Shown: piece by piece, positions 33,201 through 42,200 of the stretch
Numbering within the stretch: the stretch's first letter is position 1
Layout of the letters: the number at the start of each line of letters is the position of its first letter
Assembly (NCBI GenBank): GCA_020186115.1
Contig: WSYJ01000075.1
Span: 558,001-622,000 of the forward strand
Source of the DNA: Histomonas meleagridis
Taxonomy: Eukaryota; Parabasalia; Tritrichomonadida; Dientamoebidae
DNA length: 64,000 nt
Reading direction: 5' to 3'
Position numbers and translations under genes: made by a program
The notes under the pieces: model-generated
Seen by the model: only the letters and a program-made list of their open reading frames with translations
What the model was told of the DNA's origin: nothing
Database searches by the model: none

Positions 33201-33929
33201 ATCGATAAAAATATTTACGAAAATAATTTAATTTGTTGTTCTGATGGTGAACATAATAAAATTATTATATATTCAAAAGATAATCATAAAATTTATATAA
33301 TAAATAATAAAAATATTATTTCATCTCATCAAATTTTTACTGAATATAATTTATGTTCAGTATTATTTAATAAATTCATTTATTGTTCTGATTCTTCTAC
33401 AATTTCATTATATAAAGATAAAAAAAAGAAATCTTTAACTTTATATAAAGCAACGAATAAAATAACATTTTTAAAAGCTAATTCTTTATATAAGATTTTT
33501 ATCTTCACTACTATCGATGGAACAATTAATATTCATAATGCTATCGATGGTCGAAAAATTAAAAAGATTTCGTTAAATAAAGAAATTAAACAAATTTTAA
33601 TCACGAAAAAATGGGGTTATGTGCTCGTCGATGCTTTTGATGTTTTATTCGTTTTAAGTTTAAACGGTGAAATCTTGAAAAGTGTCAAAATCGATGAGCC
33701 GATTATAAAATGGTTTTCGTTTTATCTGTGTGACGCGTTCGATTACGTGGCATTCCAAACAGAATCGTATAAAATTGGGTTTTTCGACGCGTTCGTTCCT
33801 GATAAATTGATATACATATATCAGCTTAATGAACCTGCAATATCAATCGATTATAATCAGTATAACGCAGCATTTTTAATTGTGTCACAATCTGGACAAA
33901 TTAAAGTGATGCCACAAAACATTGAATAA
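27225..33929 (+). CDS. Giant BEACH-family protein (LamG/ConA-like, PH-BEACH, WD40) with shortened BEACH core
   Basis: The protein has 2234 aa. The start is set at the ATG 27225 (the frame opens nine bases earlier with TTG); CCACTTTTC lies about 20 bp upstream. A long helical N-terminal half is followed by a concanavalin-like lectin domain (about residues 860-1020) and a PH-like region (1655-1770, NYYAIISIHTKIIPKN). The BEACH domain follows (1775-1918): WLNHEISNFEVIIQFNILSG, RSFNDYSHYPIFPNIL, later ADFFYFPESI and LPNWAETKFDFIYKHRKMLES. A C-terminal beta-propeller covers about 1955-2225. The BEACH middle segment, normally over 100 residues with HYxxHYS and LEPFT, is replaced by only some 27 residues. 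Family members organise membrane traffic. The gene is a paralogue of 48538-54834. Confidence 0.88.
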   Translation: MINLKRFRSKQQHPNLPIFDLIDYYFELRSKKADIPNTFPEEYKTFMSISKLEKNDLSRLYKMGTESSKIVQMFCPKFLYDPNILKHLLQFYETKREVSELYVVIVCFQTYSFLYSKDKNTSPQKSNYILLLKCITKIGSTPIRKNVNLIAEELIMCSMKSAQFKWSQDVILSTLNYFSSNKYNESDGTNLMVRFFQMILINAIPEISVTILSIIFSEIERKNTYIFESQNIQKLISILNPFLQSLNSIALRILFKSSEHIPKELLTDSYFLIITSLFDLINGSSQIFQIDEKESENNNNILVINSNYSLADINFEFNDNVFIEKEFDFYETFKNIKNYVNIKEMINANVLLKVQIISSCLQSVQDININCLNIFFDSFIKLLKTCNGTTYMLQSFVCFLYLLQFFKYNKFIENNFNFIIDSFLMNPLINVFNENYEINIYINSLRNYFIDLLINIDQNLISKLLILIEDKYFLFTEFLIRIIYKSNKINFNVFCNNNFIYSLVINSVKLNEYYKTNKNSIIFNLRNTLYYFMSILLNKQETLHYIFTSKIFIIGYFQYLFDSSFTLTTIYTFRDSTLSSKKEINFEHIVSMLNKVFLSIYNNYNKNDLYQQLYILLLQNIIIQFQHQLNSYLSESTIETITKIYLFNTTNPKILEYILQLLSNNFVLNKKFVLSKKLFNLLYKSIKVTYNNEPSFVVEKYLFNFLHGSYRYKNSKFLILFPSVLPLIISIFGKSKRILTILSLIENLCNYSDYNKRACHESSLDLILLQYIGSMEEETIITYKGIEFPIFIPKNDKNNVLNLLSLILQSKSSNVETSYILKNIIKNENKELCLYLENILSECHLIPKPRFPYYIGRGSQFIINGIDSSKLINGFTIHFMLNLDLKLMKKSNAQLQIMSIIDSEESMISLNINNLIFDIQFLYDVTLTTIQLYKNLQCNKWTNITLTFQINGDEIIMKFYIEDELIKENKLIQEEMLANGNVQIKFGDNQSSKGWKDCIYGYISNIQIFPYNFNHEDIKTLITSTKRIENKAIFTSSIFNNNLQQDNNTFVISQERSSFINSIKQVVATLNDGFDASPSILDKMIEENRSNYLTKFFINFDKFPVEYSLQILNIIGQLLYKNKNLQMKFNNIDIILSCLYKYPNMLTSKFYHFLYDLLNCIKLKTLLNNFVSNIIINPFIWIKGNSYDFYLIIYHWNSIVYQTYPNLLKDSLSFLTLLNKFLVIFGLKEDVENKKQILNETYTNEITNKCIDLYLKFLTKFAFISLNEEDVKGLFTHMIKYKNKEIILKLLQLVINISSCICNPTIFQTEYLLCLHRLIDTNDPEIIERCLTVLLKISENDKFTFHTIVIAYQLNVKNTQLFDRINVMFFIYPNLFTFYCFLSIILGKETYDIISDNLVKLTLLDNLDIKLYHNWYICPIFLAFQTEKIQMRNIFQFISFILFKKSENFLNDINGIYSFVLFLYCLYQNNNAPIIFLSSINEYSDKNNQLHNELIKSIGFIFTFYKIIGFNSLIVKVSYAENHKKLETIVNNIDINSLHLEKNQKIDTIFSSYVSNIIQNNDKNDIITNIFSTIDNEQNKNEITFIETKRKYFEEIIIEKLKTIFTSLSNEINDINQILSNHTSDISKSSERMIINEYHNYYNSPNIINNKINKKQVHDLTVCNDFCIPRMKISNSKKHFNIYNEDNIEITKTSPLFQIKATLINPLRMTNITFEIHNNYYAIISIHTKIIPKNLIKYIYYRKFMTGLEIFLKSGKSYLINFHTNIIEIVNKYNIPIISIMETKQKIIDSWLNHEISNFEVIIQFNILSGRSFNDYSHYPIFPNILKSFDNYKPRDLNDIINITSGNINPQIDIKTAINNKDILPADFFYFPESITVLPNWAETKFDFIYKHRKMLESKEITNNLNKWLNQVFINNNIMSHIPLLEVELLKRSAFIISQKFFENINLELNNKKIIFSKIRRNLIKVITFDNYLYTFSFNFKELKVIKQNQIKIDKNIYENNLICCSDGEHNKIIIYSKDNHKIYIINNKNIISSHQIFTEYNLCSVLFNKFIYCSDSSTISLYKDKKKKSLTLYKATNKITFLKANSLYKIFIFTTIDGTINIHNAIDGRKIKKISLNKEIKQILITKKWGYVLVDAFDVLFVLSLNGEILKSVKIDEPIIKWFSFYLCDAFDYVAFQTESYKIGFFDAFVPDKLIYIYQLNEPAISIDYNQYNAAFLIVSQSGQIKVMPQNIE

Positions 33930-35448
33930 ATTGTATATATATTTATAATTCTTATTTCTTTAATGAATATTGTTTAAGTTTATCAGAAAATATTGAAAAA
34001 CAATTTTGGTGTTCTAAATGTTTAAAAAAATTATTTTTATTATATTGAAATATAAAATATATTAATGTTATCTTCAGCATTAATATCAATTCCTTTGTGT
34101 TCATGAAGTAATTTACCTATTTCTGTATATCCCTTTTCAGATGCTATTTAAGCGCTGTTTTAAAAATTTGAAATAATTTCCAAATATTATTTTGGAATAT
34201 CAAATTATTAAAATAAATTTTATATAAAAGAAATAAATATTTTTAGCATTAATGTCAATTCCTTCTTTTTTAGATGTAATCATTTATGCTGTTTCAAGTT
34301 ATTTATATAATTTCCAAATATTATTATGAAACATTAATTTAATATGAAGCATTAAATTAAATATATAACTATCTTTAACATTGGCATCTTATAATTTTGT
34401 TTAGGAAGGAAATAAGCATTTTTTATATGACATATTTCAGATACAGTATTAAATATTTTTAATGGTTTCCATTTACCATTTTGAAATATTAAATTTTTGA
34501 TATATATTGATGGAAAAAACATATATTTTCCCCATTGATATCAATTTTGGTAAAAAATGTAATTATATGGTGATGATAAGTCCATTGTCATTATATTTAT
34601 TGTTTTATATTTTATGAAATTTTCATAATTTTTTAATAAAAACGAATATAATAAAATTAATATCTTTGTCATTGATAACAACCCCCAAGATGTAATTCGA
34701 TTATTGCCATTAAGTGTATATCAATATAAAATATATAAGATATAATTTAAATTTACATGCATATGTGATGTTACAAATATTTTTAATAGTTTCTAAATAT
34801 TATTTTAAAATGTATTAATAATATCAACATTAAATTAAATTTATAAATATCTTTGGCATTAATATCAATTCCTTCTTTTTCAAGAAATAATTTCACTATT
34901 TTTTCGACCCATTACTGATTATATAAATGCTGTATAAAACATTATATATGATTTCCAAATATTATTATGAAAGTTCAAATTGTCCAAATAAATTTTAAAT
35001 CAAATATATTATCAATTCCATTTTCATTCAAGAAGTGCTTTAACAGATTCAGTATGCCCTCTTCCAGATGCTTTCATAAGTGCTGTTTGAAGTATTTTTA
35101 ATAAATTCTAAATATTATTTTTGGCTTTGAAATTGTTTAAATTTTTTGAATCAAATTTGATAAATATATATTTTATAAACTAATTGAAAATATCAGAACA
35201 TTTTTACATATATTAAATAAAATAAAAAAGAATCTTAAACATTTATGTCAATACTTTCTTGTTCATCAAAATTATAATTTAAAACAAATCAAAAACATAA
35301 TATTTTGATATCTTTTTACTTAAATTTATTACTCTTTTGTCAGAAAATTAATTTTATCTAAAGATACATTACATGAATATCATAATATTAAAAAAAAATT
35401 TAAATTTAAATTACATTTTATTCACATATTAATATACGTTTATAAGTT
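33930..35448 (-). pseudogene. Decayed ankyrin-repeat array (minus strand), about 34040-35110
   Basis: Reverse complement reading shows at least five remnants of the same ankyrin unit as at 16 kb: EGIDINAED, KTAL...ASEKGYTEIGKLLHEHKG, EGIDINAKNI and KTALMKASGRGHTESVKALLE. They carry FQNNIWKLFQIF-type linkers. Unlike the 16 kb array, the cores themselves are damaged (for example a frameshift and TAG inside KTALxxAS near 34145). No frame exceeds a few dozen codons. It is a relic. The remainder of the interval is AT-rich with nothing recognised. A TGTATATA octamer lies at 33932-33939, just after the stop of the preceding gene. Confidence 0.65.
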
Positions 35449-36204
35449 TTATAAGATATCACGAATTCTCCAAACTTCCGGAATCTTTGGTATATTGCCC
35501 CAAGGTTTCCGAGGCGCATTATTTTCGCTTTCGATGACTTCCAATGTTTCCCATTTAGGAAGTTTTGATGCTGATTTTTGACACGGCATCACAAGAAGAT
35601 GCAATGAGTGGAACTCAGTAAAAACACGAAAAGCCTCTTCATGTGAAAATTGGTTATGTAATACATTGTTTGAAAAGTCATTGAACCTTCGCATTGATTC
35701 AGATGTGATCATGGAATATTCAAGACTGGTGGGAAGAAGTAACGAAAATCCGTTTTCACTACACTGAGAAAATGTGTAGCCAATAAGCATTGGTTTGTTT
35801 GGTAGCTTTGGAAGATTTAATGGAACATGGAATGATTCAATACCTGAAAATAAGACAAATGTACTATTAACATAGTTTTCAATATTACCACCAAAATTTC
35901 CTTGAATTTGTTTATATGAAGTAAAATCAGTATTTGAAAACTGTGTTTTGTCATATGAAATTGCATATATTTTTTTGAAACCTGCATTACGTAGAGAAGC
36001 AGCTGTGGATTGTACGCCTCCGCTTGGTATAACAACTGTTATTTCTTTGATGTAAGGTTGATTTGGCTTTTTTGGTAGAAAAATTGGTGCAATTATTTTT
36101 ATTGTAATCAATGCAATAATGAGATAAATTAAGCTAGAAAAATCCTCTATATCAAGATTCATTTGTGATATATGTCCGAAAATTTGTTGTCTTTTAATTC
36201 TCAT
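35449..36204 (-). CDS. Unrecognised single-pass membrane protein
   Basis: The protein has 251 aa with an ATG start. Residues about 24-42 (SLIYLIIALITIKIIAPIFL) form one hydrophobic helix. A soluble domain begins EITVVIPSGGVQSTAASLRNAGFKKIYAISYDK, which looks like an alternating beta-alpha fold with a glycine-rich turn. The C-terminal end is proline- and tryptophan-rich (WGNIPKIPEVWRIRDIL). It matches no family I can name; a nucleotide-sugar or methyltransferase-like fold is only a guess. The frame is intact with normal-looking composition, so a real gene is likely. TTCAAAATAC precedes the ATG and a TATCGTT (Myb-type, inverted) lies about 50 bp upstream. Confidence 0.65.
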   Translation of the reverse strand: MRIKRQQIFGHISQMNLDIEDFSSLIYLIIALITIKIIAPIFLPKKPNQPYIKEITVVIPSGGVQSTAASLRNAGFKKIYAISYDKTQFSNTDFTSYKQIQGNFGGNIENYVNSTFVLFSGIESFHVPLNLPKLPNKPMLIGYTFSQCSENGFSLLLPTSLEYSMITSESMRRFNDFSNNVLHNQFSHEEAFRVFTEFHSLHLLVMPCQKSASKLPKWETLEVIESENNAPRKPWGNIPKIPEVWRIRDIL

Positions 36205-36561
36205 TTTTTGTATTTTGAATAACTTTGTTCGATTTCACTAAAACGATAGAACATTTCCAACATTTGACCAAAATCGCAATTTTTTATTGAGTCATATCCT
36301 TACTGCCTTAAAAGAACATTCCTTTTAGTTTAGTGCTCGCTAGAACGAAGGAAAGTTTAGAGCATTCCACTTTTTTTTAAGTGATAACTTTAGCAAATGG
36401 AAACTTTATTTTAATACTCTCAACATTTGGTGCCAAGCATTCACTCTTTTTCTTGTGTTCTGTTTCTACTATTTTGATTTGTTATATACTTCGAACGGAG
36501 TAACTTAACGTGTTAATCACCAATATACGATTAAAATGCATTCAAATACAGCGGTTTGGCA
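36205..36561. other. Intergenic upstream of the membrane-protein gene
   Basis: Contains AAAACGATAG near 36240 (inverted relative to the minus-strand gene) and T-runs; presumed promoter of the gene ending at 36204 and 3' flank of the armadillo-like gene. The plus-strand frame beginning at 36510 is antisense to the next gene and is not called. Confidence 0.4.
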
Positions 36562-38031
36562 TCACCAGCATTCGTTTTCAACTCTTAATTCAAGTTCTTT
36601 ATTTATCCAATTCATTACACATTCTGCAATTTCTCTGGATTGGCTTACATCGCACGTATCACAATAGCAATTCAATGCCTTTATCATTTCTTGTTGTATC
36701 ACAATTTCCACAATATTTTTGCACATATTTAAAGGTGTTACATTTAAAGCTATTGTTAATCTATACAAAATAGACAAAGCACCTGCTGCGCCATCACAAG
36801 ATCCAGTTTCAATGTTAGGCTGTAATAAACCGAACACATTTATCTCATTCAAAAAAGATATTAGTTGATCATTTGCAGGGAAATGATCGACGATTAAACC
36901 GAGTAATAGTAACGCGTGTTGTTTCAAAGAAGTATCTTCGGCATTCTCGAACACGTTCTTTAAGAAATCAACGAAGCATTTGTAATCAGGTGAACTGAAT
37001 GCTATAGTTGAATAATTACTATCATTTTTATAGCAAAATACAATAGTATTATACATTATTTGTATCGCTCGATCGGAACATGTATCAAATATTTGTTTGT
37101 CCCTTAAAGAATTAGAGAGTTCAGTTATTACACACATCTTAGAGAGTTGATAACAAATGCGATCGGAATAATATGAAGCAATTGCTAAGAAGTTTAAAGA
37201 TGCAAAGGAAAGTTCCATGTTGTCGTGATTAATGACTGTGATTAAAAGCGACGAAACTCCAGACTTTTCAATGCATTCAACATGTTTGCCACGCGGATCA
37301 CGTCGGATTATTGCAGTAAGAATGTTAATAATAGGAACAATGATGGAAGTGGGCTTAAGGAAGAAGTTCGGATATATCTTATCTAATGTGTAGTTGGTGA
37401 TGTTATATAAATCTTCTTTCGAATATCCTTCTGAACAGGGTGAACCAATGAACTTATAGAGTGAGGTAAGAAGTGAGCTGATGTGTAAGTCGCTTTGTGT
37501 GTGACTAAGTTGATAATATATAAACCCAAGAAATTTTTGTCGGAAAAAAAAGGAATGAGCTGATGTGACATGCGTAGTAAAATGATCAATGACTTGAAGT
37601 AACATTTCAAGAGGAATTAGAGATGTCGGATCTTGAAGTTCTTTGAATAGAAATGAATAAAAGGGTTCACCAGGAAGATTACAAATTGAATTTATAAAGG
37701 ACGTGGAAGTATTAAACATTGTATTAATAAGATTGAGAATAGATGTCCGAATGTATGTATCTGTTGATCGTTTTTTGTATTTATTAACAAGATTTTGAAT
37801 GAAATTAGGAGGTAAATCAGATGGGTAAATATGATAATTCAGCAAAATAACATTTATGAATTGGATAGCATTAGATTGTTGTGGAAAAGTTCCTCTAAAT
37901 AAATCGTTACAAGACTGAATTAATTTCTGATCGAATAGCTTGGGTTTTGCAGTTCCAATAAAATCTTCACGCCGAATACTCGCGAGTTTTTCTGATTTTT
38001 TGGGTGCGTTTTTTGTTTCTCTTTCTTCCAT
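36562..38031 (-). CDS. Armadillo-like helical-repeat protein (importin-alpha-like)
   Basis: The protein has 489 aa with an ATG start. A charged N-terminus (EERETKNAPKKSEKLASIRRED) is followed by about 430 residues of leucine-rich helices with armadillo-type spacing, for example SGVSSLLITVINHDNMELSFASLNFLAIAS and HALLLLGLIVDHFPANDQLISFLNE. The basic N-terminus before ARM-like repeats recalls the importin-alpha plan (IBB plus ARM). However, the hallmark Trp/Asn pairs of cargo-binding importins are not evident, so only the fold is asserted. It shares a 31-bp intergenic region with the divergent TatD gene. TCACA on its strand at 38046-38050 may be the initiator. Confidence 0.65.
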   Translation of the reverse strand: MEERETKNAPKKSEKLASIRREDFIGTAKPKLFDQKLIQSCNDLFRGTFPQQSNAIQFINVILLNYHIYPSDLPPNFIQNLVNKYKKRSTDTYIRTSILNLINTMFNTSTSFINSICNLPGEPFYSFLFKELQDPTSLIPLEMLLQVIDHFTTHVTSAHSFFFRQKFLGFIYYQLSHTQSDLHISSLLTSLYKFIGSPCSEGYSKEDLYNITNYTLDKIYPNFFLKPTSIIVPIINILTAIIRRDPRGKHVECIEKSGVSSLLITVINHDNMELSFASLNFLAIASYYSDRICYQLSKMCVITELSNSLRDKQIFDTCSDRAIQIMYNTIVFCYKNDSNYSTIAFSSPDYKCFVDFLKNVFENAEDTSLKQHALLLLGLIVDHFPANDQLISFLNEINVFGLLQPNIETGSCDGAAGALSILYRLTIALNVTPLNMCKNIVEIVIQQEMIKALNCYCDTCDVSQSREIAECVMNWINKELELRVENECW

Positions 38032-38062
38032 TCACCGAAATGTTATGTGAAAACACTTTCAT
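38032..38062. promoter_or_regulatory. 31-bp bidirectional promoter
   Basis: This is all that separates the start codons of the armadillo-like gene (minus) and TatD (plus). It contains TCACA on the minus strand (38046-38050) and CACTTTCATA on the plus strand (initiator-like TCATA 38059-38063, touching the ATG). Each transcription unit must use elements within the other gene or this tiny spacer. Confidence 0.5.
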
Positions 38063-38860
38063 ATGGCCAAAAATCTTCCATATGTCGATTGTCATACGCA
38101 TCTCGATGCCATTTATGAAAAAATGGGATTAGATCTTAATGAACCCTTTGAAAAGTTTTCGGAATCATGGCCCGAAGGTTTTGATGGATGCTTAGCAACA
38201 TTTAGTGATACTTTTGAAGGTGTAATGAAATTTGTTGACTCAGGCAATCCAAAAATATTTGGAGCTCTTGGTCTTCATCCACATGGAGCATCACGTTATA
38301 ATGATGAATTTGAAGCTCAGTTAATTGAATTATTGAAAAATCCTAGGGTTAAAGCTCTTGGTGAAATTGGACTTGATTATCATTATACTCTCAGCCCTGT
38401 TGATGTTCAAAAAAGAGTTTTTGAAAGAGAAATTCAACTTGCTGTTGAAAGACAATTACCAATCACAATTCATACTAGAGAAGCAGAGGATGATACATTT
38501 GAAATTCTTAAGCGTGCTATGCCAAAAGATCATTTCTTCCATATTCATTGTTTTACTGATGGATGGGAATTTGCAGAAAAAGTTCTTAAAGAATGGCCAA
38601 ACTCATTCTTCGGATTCACTGGCGTCCTTACATTCAAAAACTCCAAGAAAATTCAGGATGTTTGCAAGAAAGTTCCAATTGATCGAATCTTATCAGAAAC
38701 AGACGGACCATATATGGCACCAATTCCACACCGAGGAAAAGCAGCATGGCCTGGCCACATCCCAATCATCATCAAGAAAGTAGCCGAACTTCACGAAATC
38801 CCTGTTGAAGAAGGATTTGAAGTTCTTCGTGAGAACTGCCGCAAAATTTACCATTTTTAA
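38063..38860 (+). CDS. TatD-family metal-dependent nuclease
   Basis: The protein has 265 aa from an ATG, the usual family length. The amidohydrolase metal ligands are present in order: DCHTHLD (H11, H13), GEIGLDYH (E101), TIHTRE (H137), HIHCFTD (H162) and SETDGPY (D214). The arrangement matches TatD DNases, Mg-dependent 3'-5' exonucleases/endonucleases implicated in DNA repair and in DNA fragmentation of dying cells. No signal peptide or membrane helix. The gene is intact and divergent from the armadillo-like gene, only 31 bp away. Confidence 0.95.
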   Translation: MAKNLPYVDCHTHLDAIYEKMGLDLNEPFEKFSESWPEGFDGCLATFSDTFEGVMKFVDSGNPKIFGALGLHPHGASRYNDEFEAQLIELLKNPRVKALGEIGLDYHYTLSPVDVQKRVFEREIQLAVERQLPITIHTREAEDDTFEILKRAMPKDHFFHIHCFTDGWEFAEKVLKEWPNSFFGFTGVLTFKNSKKIQDVCKKVPIDRILSETDGPYMAPIPHRGKAAWPGHIPIIIKKVAELHEIPVEEGFEVLRENCRKIYHF

Positions 38861-39260
38861 GTCATTTGAGTAAATTTAAAATGTTTTATTAATGTTTAAT
38901 CAAAACAATCAATTTATTAATGAGATCCATAATTATGTTAACATAATGTCATTGCAATTAATATGGTTGAATGGCATGTATAATGAGCATAGCAAATAAC
39001 AATTGCTCTTATATAATATTATATTGATCAATTACATATAATGAGACTTGAGTAAAGATATTTTTGGTATATTTAATAAAAGAGTTGAAGCGAATTGGCG
39101 TTGCTCATTTTTTTTTTTTTAATAAAAAATGCATTGAGAATTTTTAACATTTCGTGCATGAATGTAAAGTTATGTTTAACCAACGAATTACAATTATCTA
39201 AAAAACAAAAAGGTTTTCAAAATATATCTTTATATTACATAAAAATATTTTTTCGTGTTT
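38861..39260. other. Convergent intergenic region (TatD / RhoGEF)
   Basis: The 3' ends of two genes face each other. The stretch is AT-rich with a T-run near 39109-39120. The open frame from 39095 is antisense-adjacent and low complexity; not called. Confidence 0.4.
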
Positions 39261-42200
39261 TTATATCGCTACTAATGTCACATGTGACACTATTTTGTAC
39301 ATAAACTTCTTAATTTCTTCGCTTAACGTCTCGTCCGTCACTTCATTCTGTTGATCTTCACTCAAGTAAAGCTTTGAAATCTTTGCGTTGATTTTCGTTT
39401 GGAACTTTTCCTTCACTTCTTCCACTGTTGTGTTACAACTTAACAATTGTAAGTAACACTTATGATTATAATTTAACTTAATGAAAACTTCGCTTTTAGT
39501 TTCGTCTATTACATTATTACTATTTTCGATTCTGTTTTGGATTTCGACTCTCATTTTCTCGTTATGTTTCTTTGTCAGCCACAAAGATAATAACTTTCGT
39601 GAAAGTACAACTTCTTGGAATACGAAATCTGGCGATTGGTCGAATTTGATATTTAATCCCTTACAGAACTCTTCTTCGTTATAATCTGCGAAATCTTCTG
39701 GATTAAGACTAAACAATGCGCTTTTCCGGATGTTTTCATTATTCATACCTTTCCTTGGTGGCCTTCCATCTTTATTCCGACGTGCGCGTGGCGCTTTAAC
39801 AAGTTTCTCTTCTTCTTGTAATCGTTTCTTTTCTTCATCATCTTTAGCTTCTTCTACAATTTGTTGAAGATCTTCTTTAGTTAAACGTGGCGCTTGTTTA
39901 GATCTTCTTTTTACGACTCGTGTTGGTTTATTATCTTTGTTATTTTCATCATTGGCGTTAACGTTCTCCATCTCGTTTGATTCACTTTTTGGTAAAGTTT
40001 GCAATGGCGATATTTCTGTTGTAGCCGAAGGAATTTTAGGTATTAAAGGAGCAGTTGAAGTCCGTTGGATATTAATATTATCACTATTTAATTGTTCCCT
40101 TAATAACTCGAGTTGTTTTAATTGATCTTTCGGTTTTAATAGATTCGATCTTTGTCGATTAACTCTACCATTAGCTCTAATAGTATTACTCTTTTGTACC
40201 ATTATAGTTGAATTTGTTTGATTTCTAACCTTTTTATTTGGTATTTTCTTATGATGAATTCGATTCGACGACGATAGGAAATTTGGGTAATTTACATAGT
40301 AAACATTAGAATTAATTTCTTTGTCCACAAAATTGTAACCGCCGTATACAAAAAATTGGTTACCGATAACGTCCATACAGAATTTTGTTAAGAATTTGTA
40401 ATCGTTAAATTCAGTGTTACATATTGTATAATGTAATTGTTTTGTATCAAGTATCGCAGGTGGTACTACTTGTAATGAATCGGTACCACCTATAAATATT
40501 ATATAATGACCTACTTGTAAAGCCTTATGATTAGCTCTTGGTAATACTTTATCGCCATTAATTTTCGGTGTTGTCCATTCATTATTAAATATATCATAAA
40601 TATAAATATCAGATGAAACTTCTTTCTCATTTGTAGTCAAGAATCCTCCATGTACATATATCGATTGATTAATTAATGTTGCCGAATGATTCATTCGTGG
40701 TGTTGGCGGTTCATTCTTTGATGTGATTTTATCCCAATTTCCAGTTTTAATATCGAACACCAACATTTCGTTCATTAATTTCTTTTGTCGATTCATTCCT
40801 CCAAACACATAAAGTTTAGAGATATCTGGGAAATATATTGTACTATGTCCTGCTATAGTCCGTGGTAAATTAGAATTACTTAATATTGTACTTTCATTAT
40901 CAGTTATTGTATATTCCCAAAAATCAGTCAAAAACTCGTTTTCATTATATCCACCAAATATATATATCGAATTATTAACACGAGTCATTGTATGACATGT
41001 TCTTGCTGGTATAGATGTAGGTATTGTTGATAATTTTATGTTGGAATCATTAATATTAAAGATGATCATGTTCGAATTATATCCTTCTGGTGTTTGCCCA
41101 CCAAATACAAATACTTTGTTTTGTACTGAGATCGAATCATGTCCATAAAGTTTAGGTGAACCATCAATACTTTCGATATTTTCTGCTTTAAAGAATTCGA
41201 AATATTTATCAGGCTCATCTTTAAAAATCGAATCTTTCATCTCGCTAAGTTTGTTGATAAGTTCTTTATGTTGTTCTTTGTTTGTTAATACAAATGAATA
41301 TGCAATGTTCTTCTTCCCACCGATTTTTCGATAGCCCATGACTGTGATTTGATGACTTCGTGGTCGAATTACATATCCAAATGTTGTTGGTGCATCATCT
41401 AATATAACTTGATTACCTCCTTTGACTTCTTTCGTGATTAAAATTAGATCATTAAATAAATAGAAAGTCCCAAATCGTTGTTTGGGTTTAAGGATCTCAA
41501 TCGGATATGATTGAAGAAGAACTCGCGATGGACGTAAGACATCAAAATGTGACACAAGCCCAAACTGTATCGTCAGAAGTTTTTCATTGTTTTCGGCGGT
41601 TATGGAGGCTTGTTCGATTTGATGCGTAACTTCTTCGACTTTAGTGTACGCTGTTAAAAGCATTGAAGAGTCTGGATGTGATGGTGGTGTATACTTAAGG
41701 AGCTCACGTAGAAAAAGGATGTAACGAGGCATACGTTGAACAGGTGTAATAAGAAATGCTTGAAGATTACCTTTGATTTCATTGGGATTTTTGGAAGCTA
41801 GTAGTTGAAGCTTATTGTCTATGTCTTTTATTTTCGATTTTTCTAAGATGATATTGATGATCGTGGAATAATTTGATATGTATAGAAGTGAGACTTTAAA
41901 AAAGGCAGAGAAATCTATAAACACATCCGATAACATGGCACCATAAGAAGCTCCACGTTGTTGAAGATTTTGAAGAAATGTTTGATGACAATTTATAATG
42001 GCTGGAAAATCACGGTATATTAAATCTGCTTCAGCTTCTGTAAATACTTTTTGTTCCCGCGTTTTGGGTTGCCAATAATCTGTGATAATTTCTAATGTCT
42101 TTAAATATGTCTCTTCAGTACTTTGAATTTCTGCAACAATATTAGCTCTATGATTCACTTTTGAGCGATCTTTGCTATCGAGTATACATGAAAAAGTACA

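Noticed and set aside
36510-36773. Plus-strand frame antisense to the armadillo-like gene
   Set aside because: Shadow of the coding strand; the minus-strand frame is far longer with a coherent helical-repeat product.
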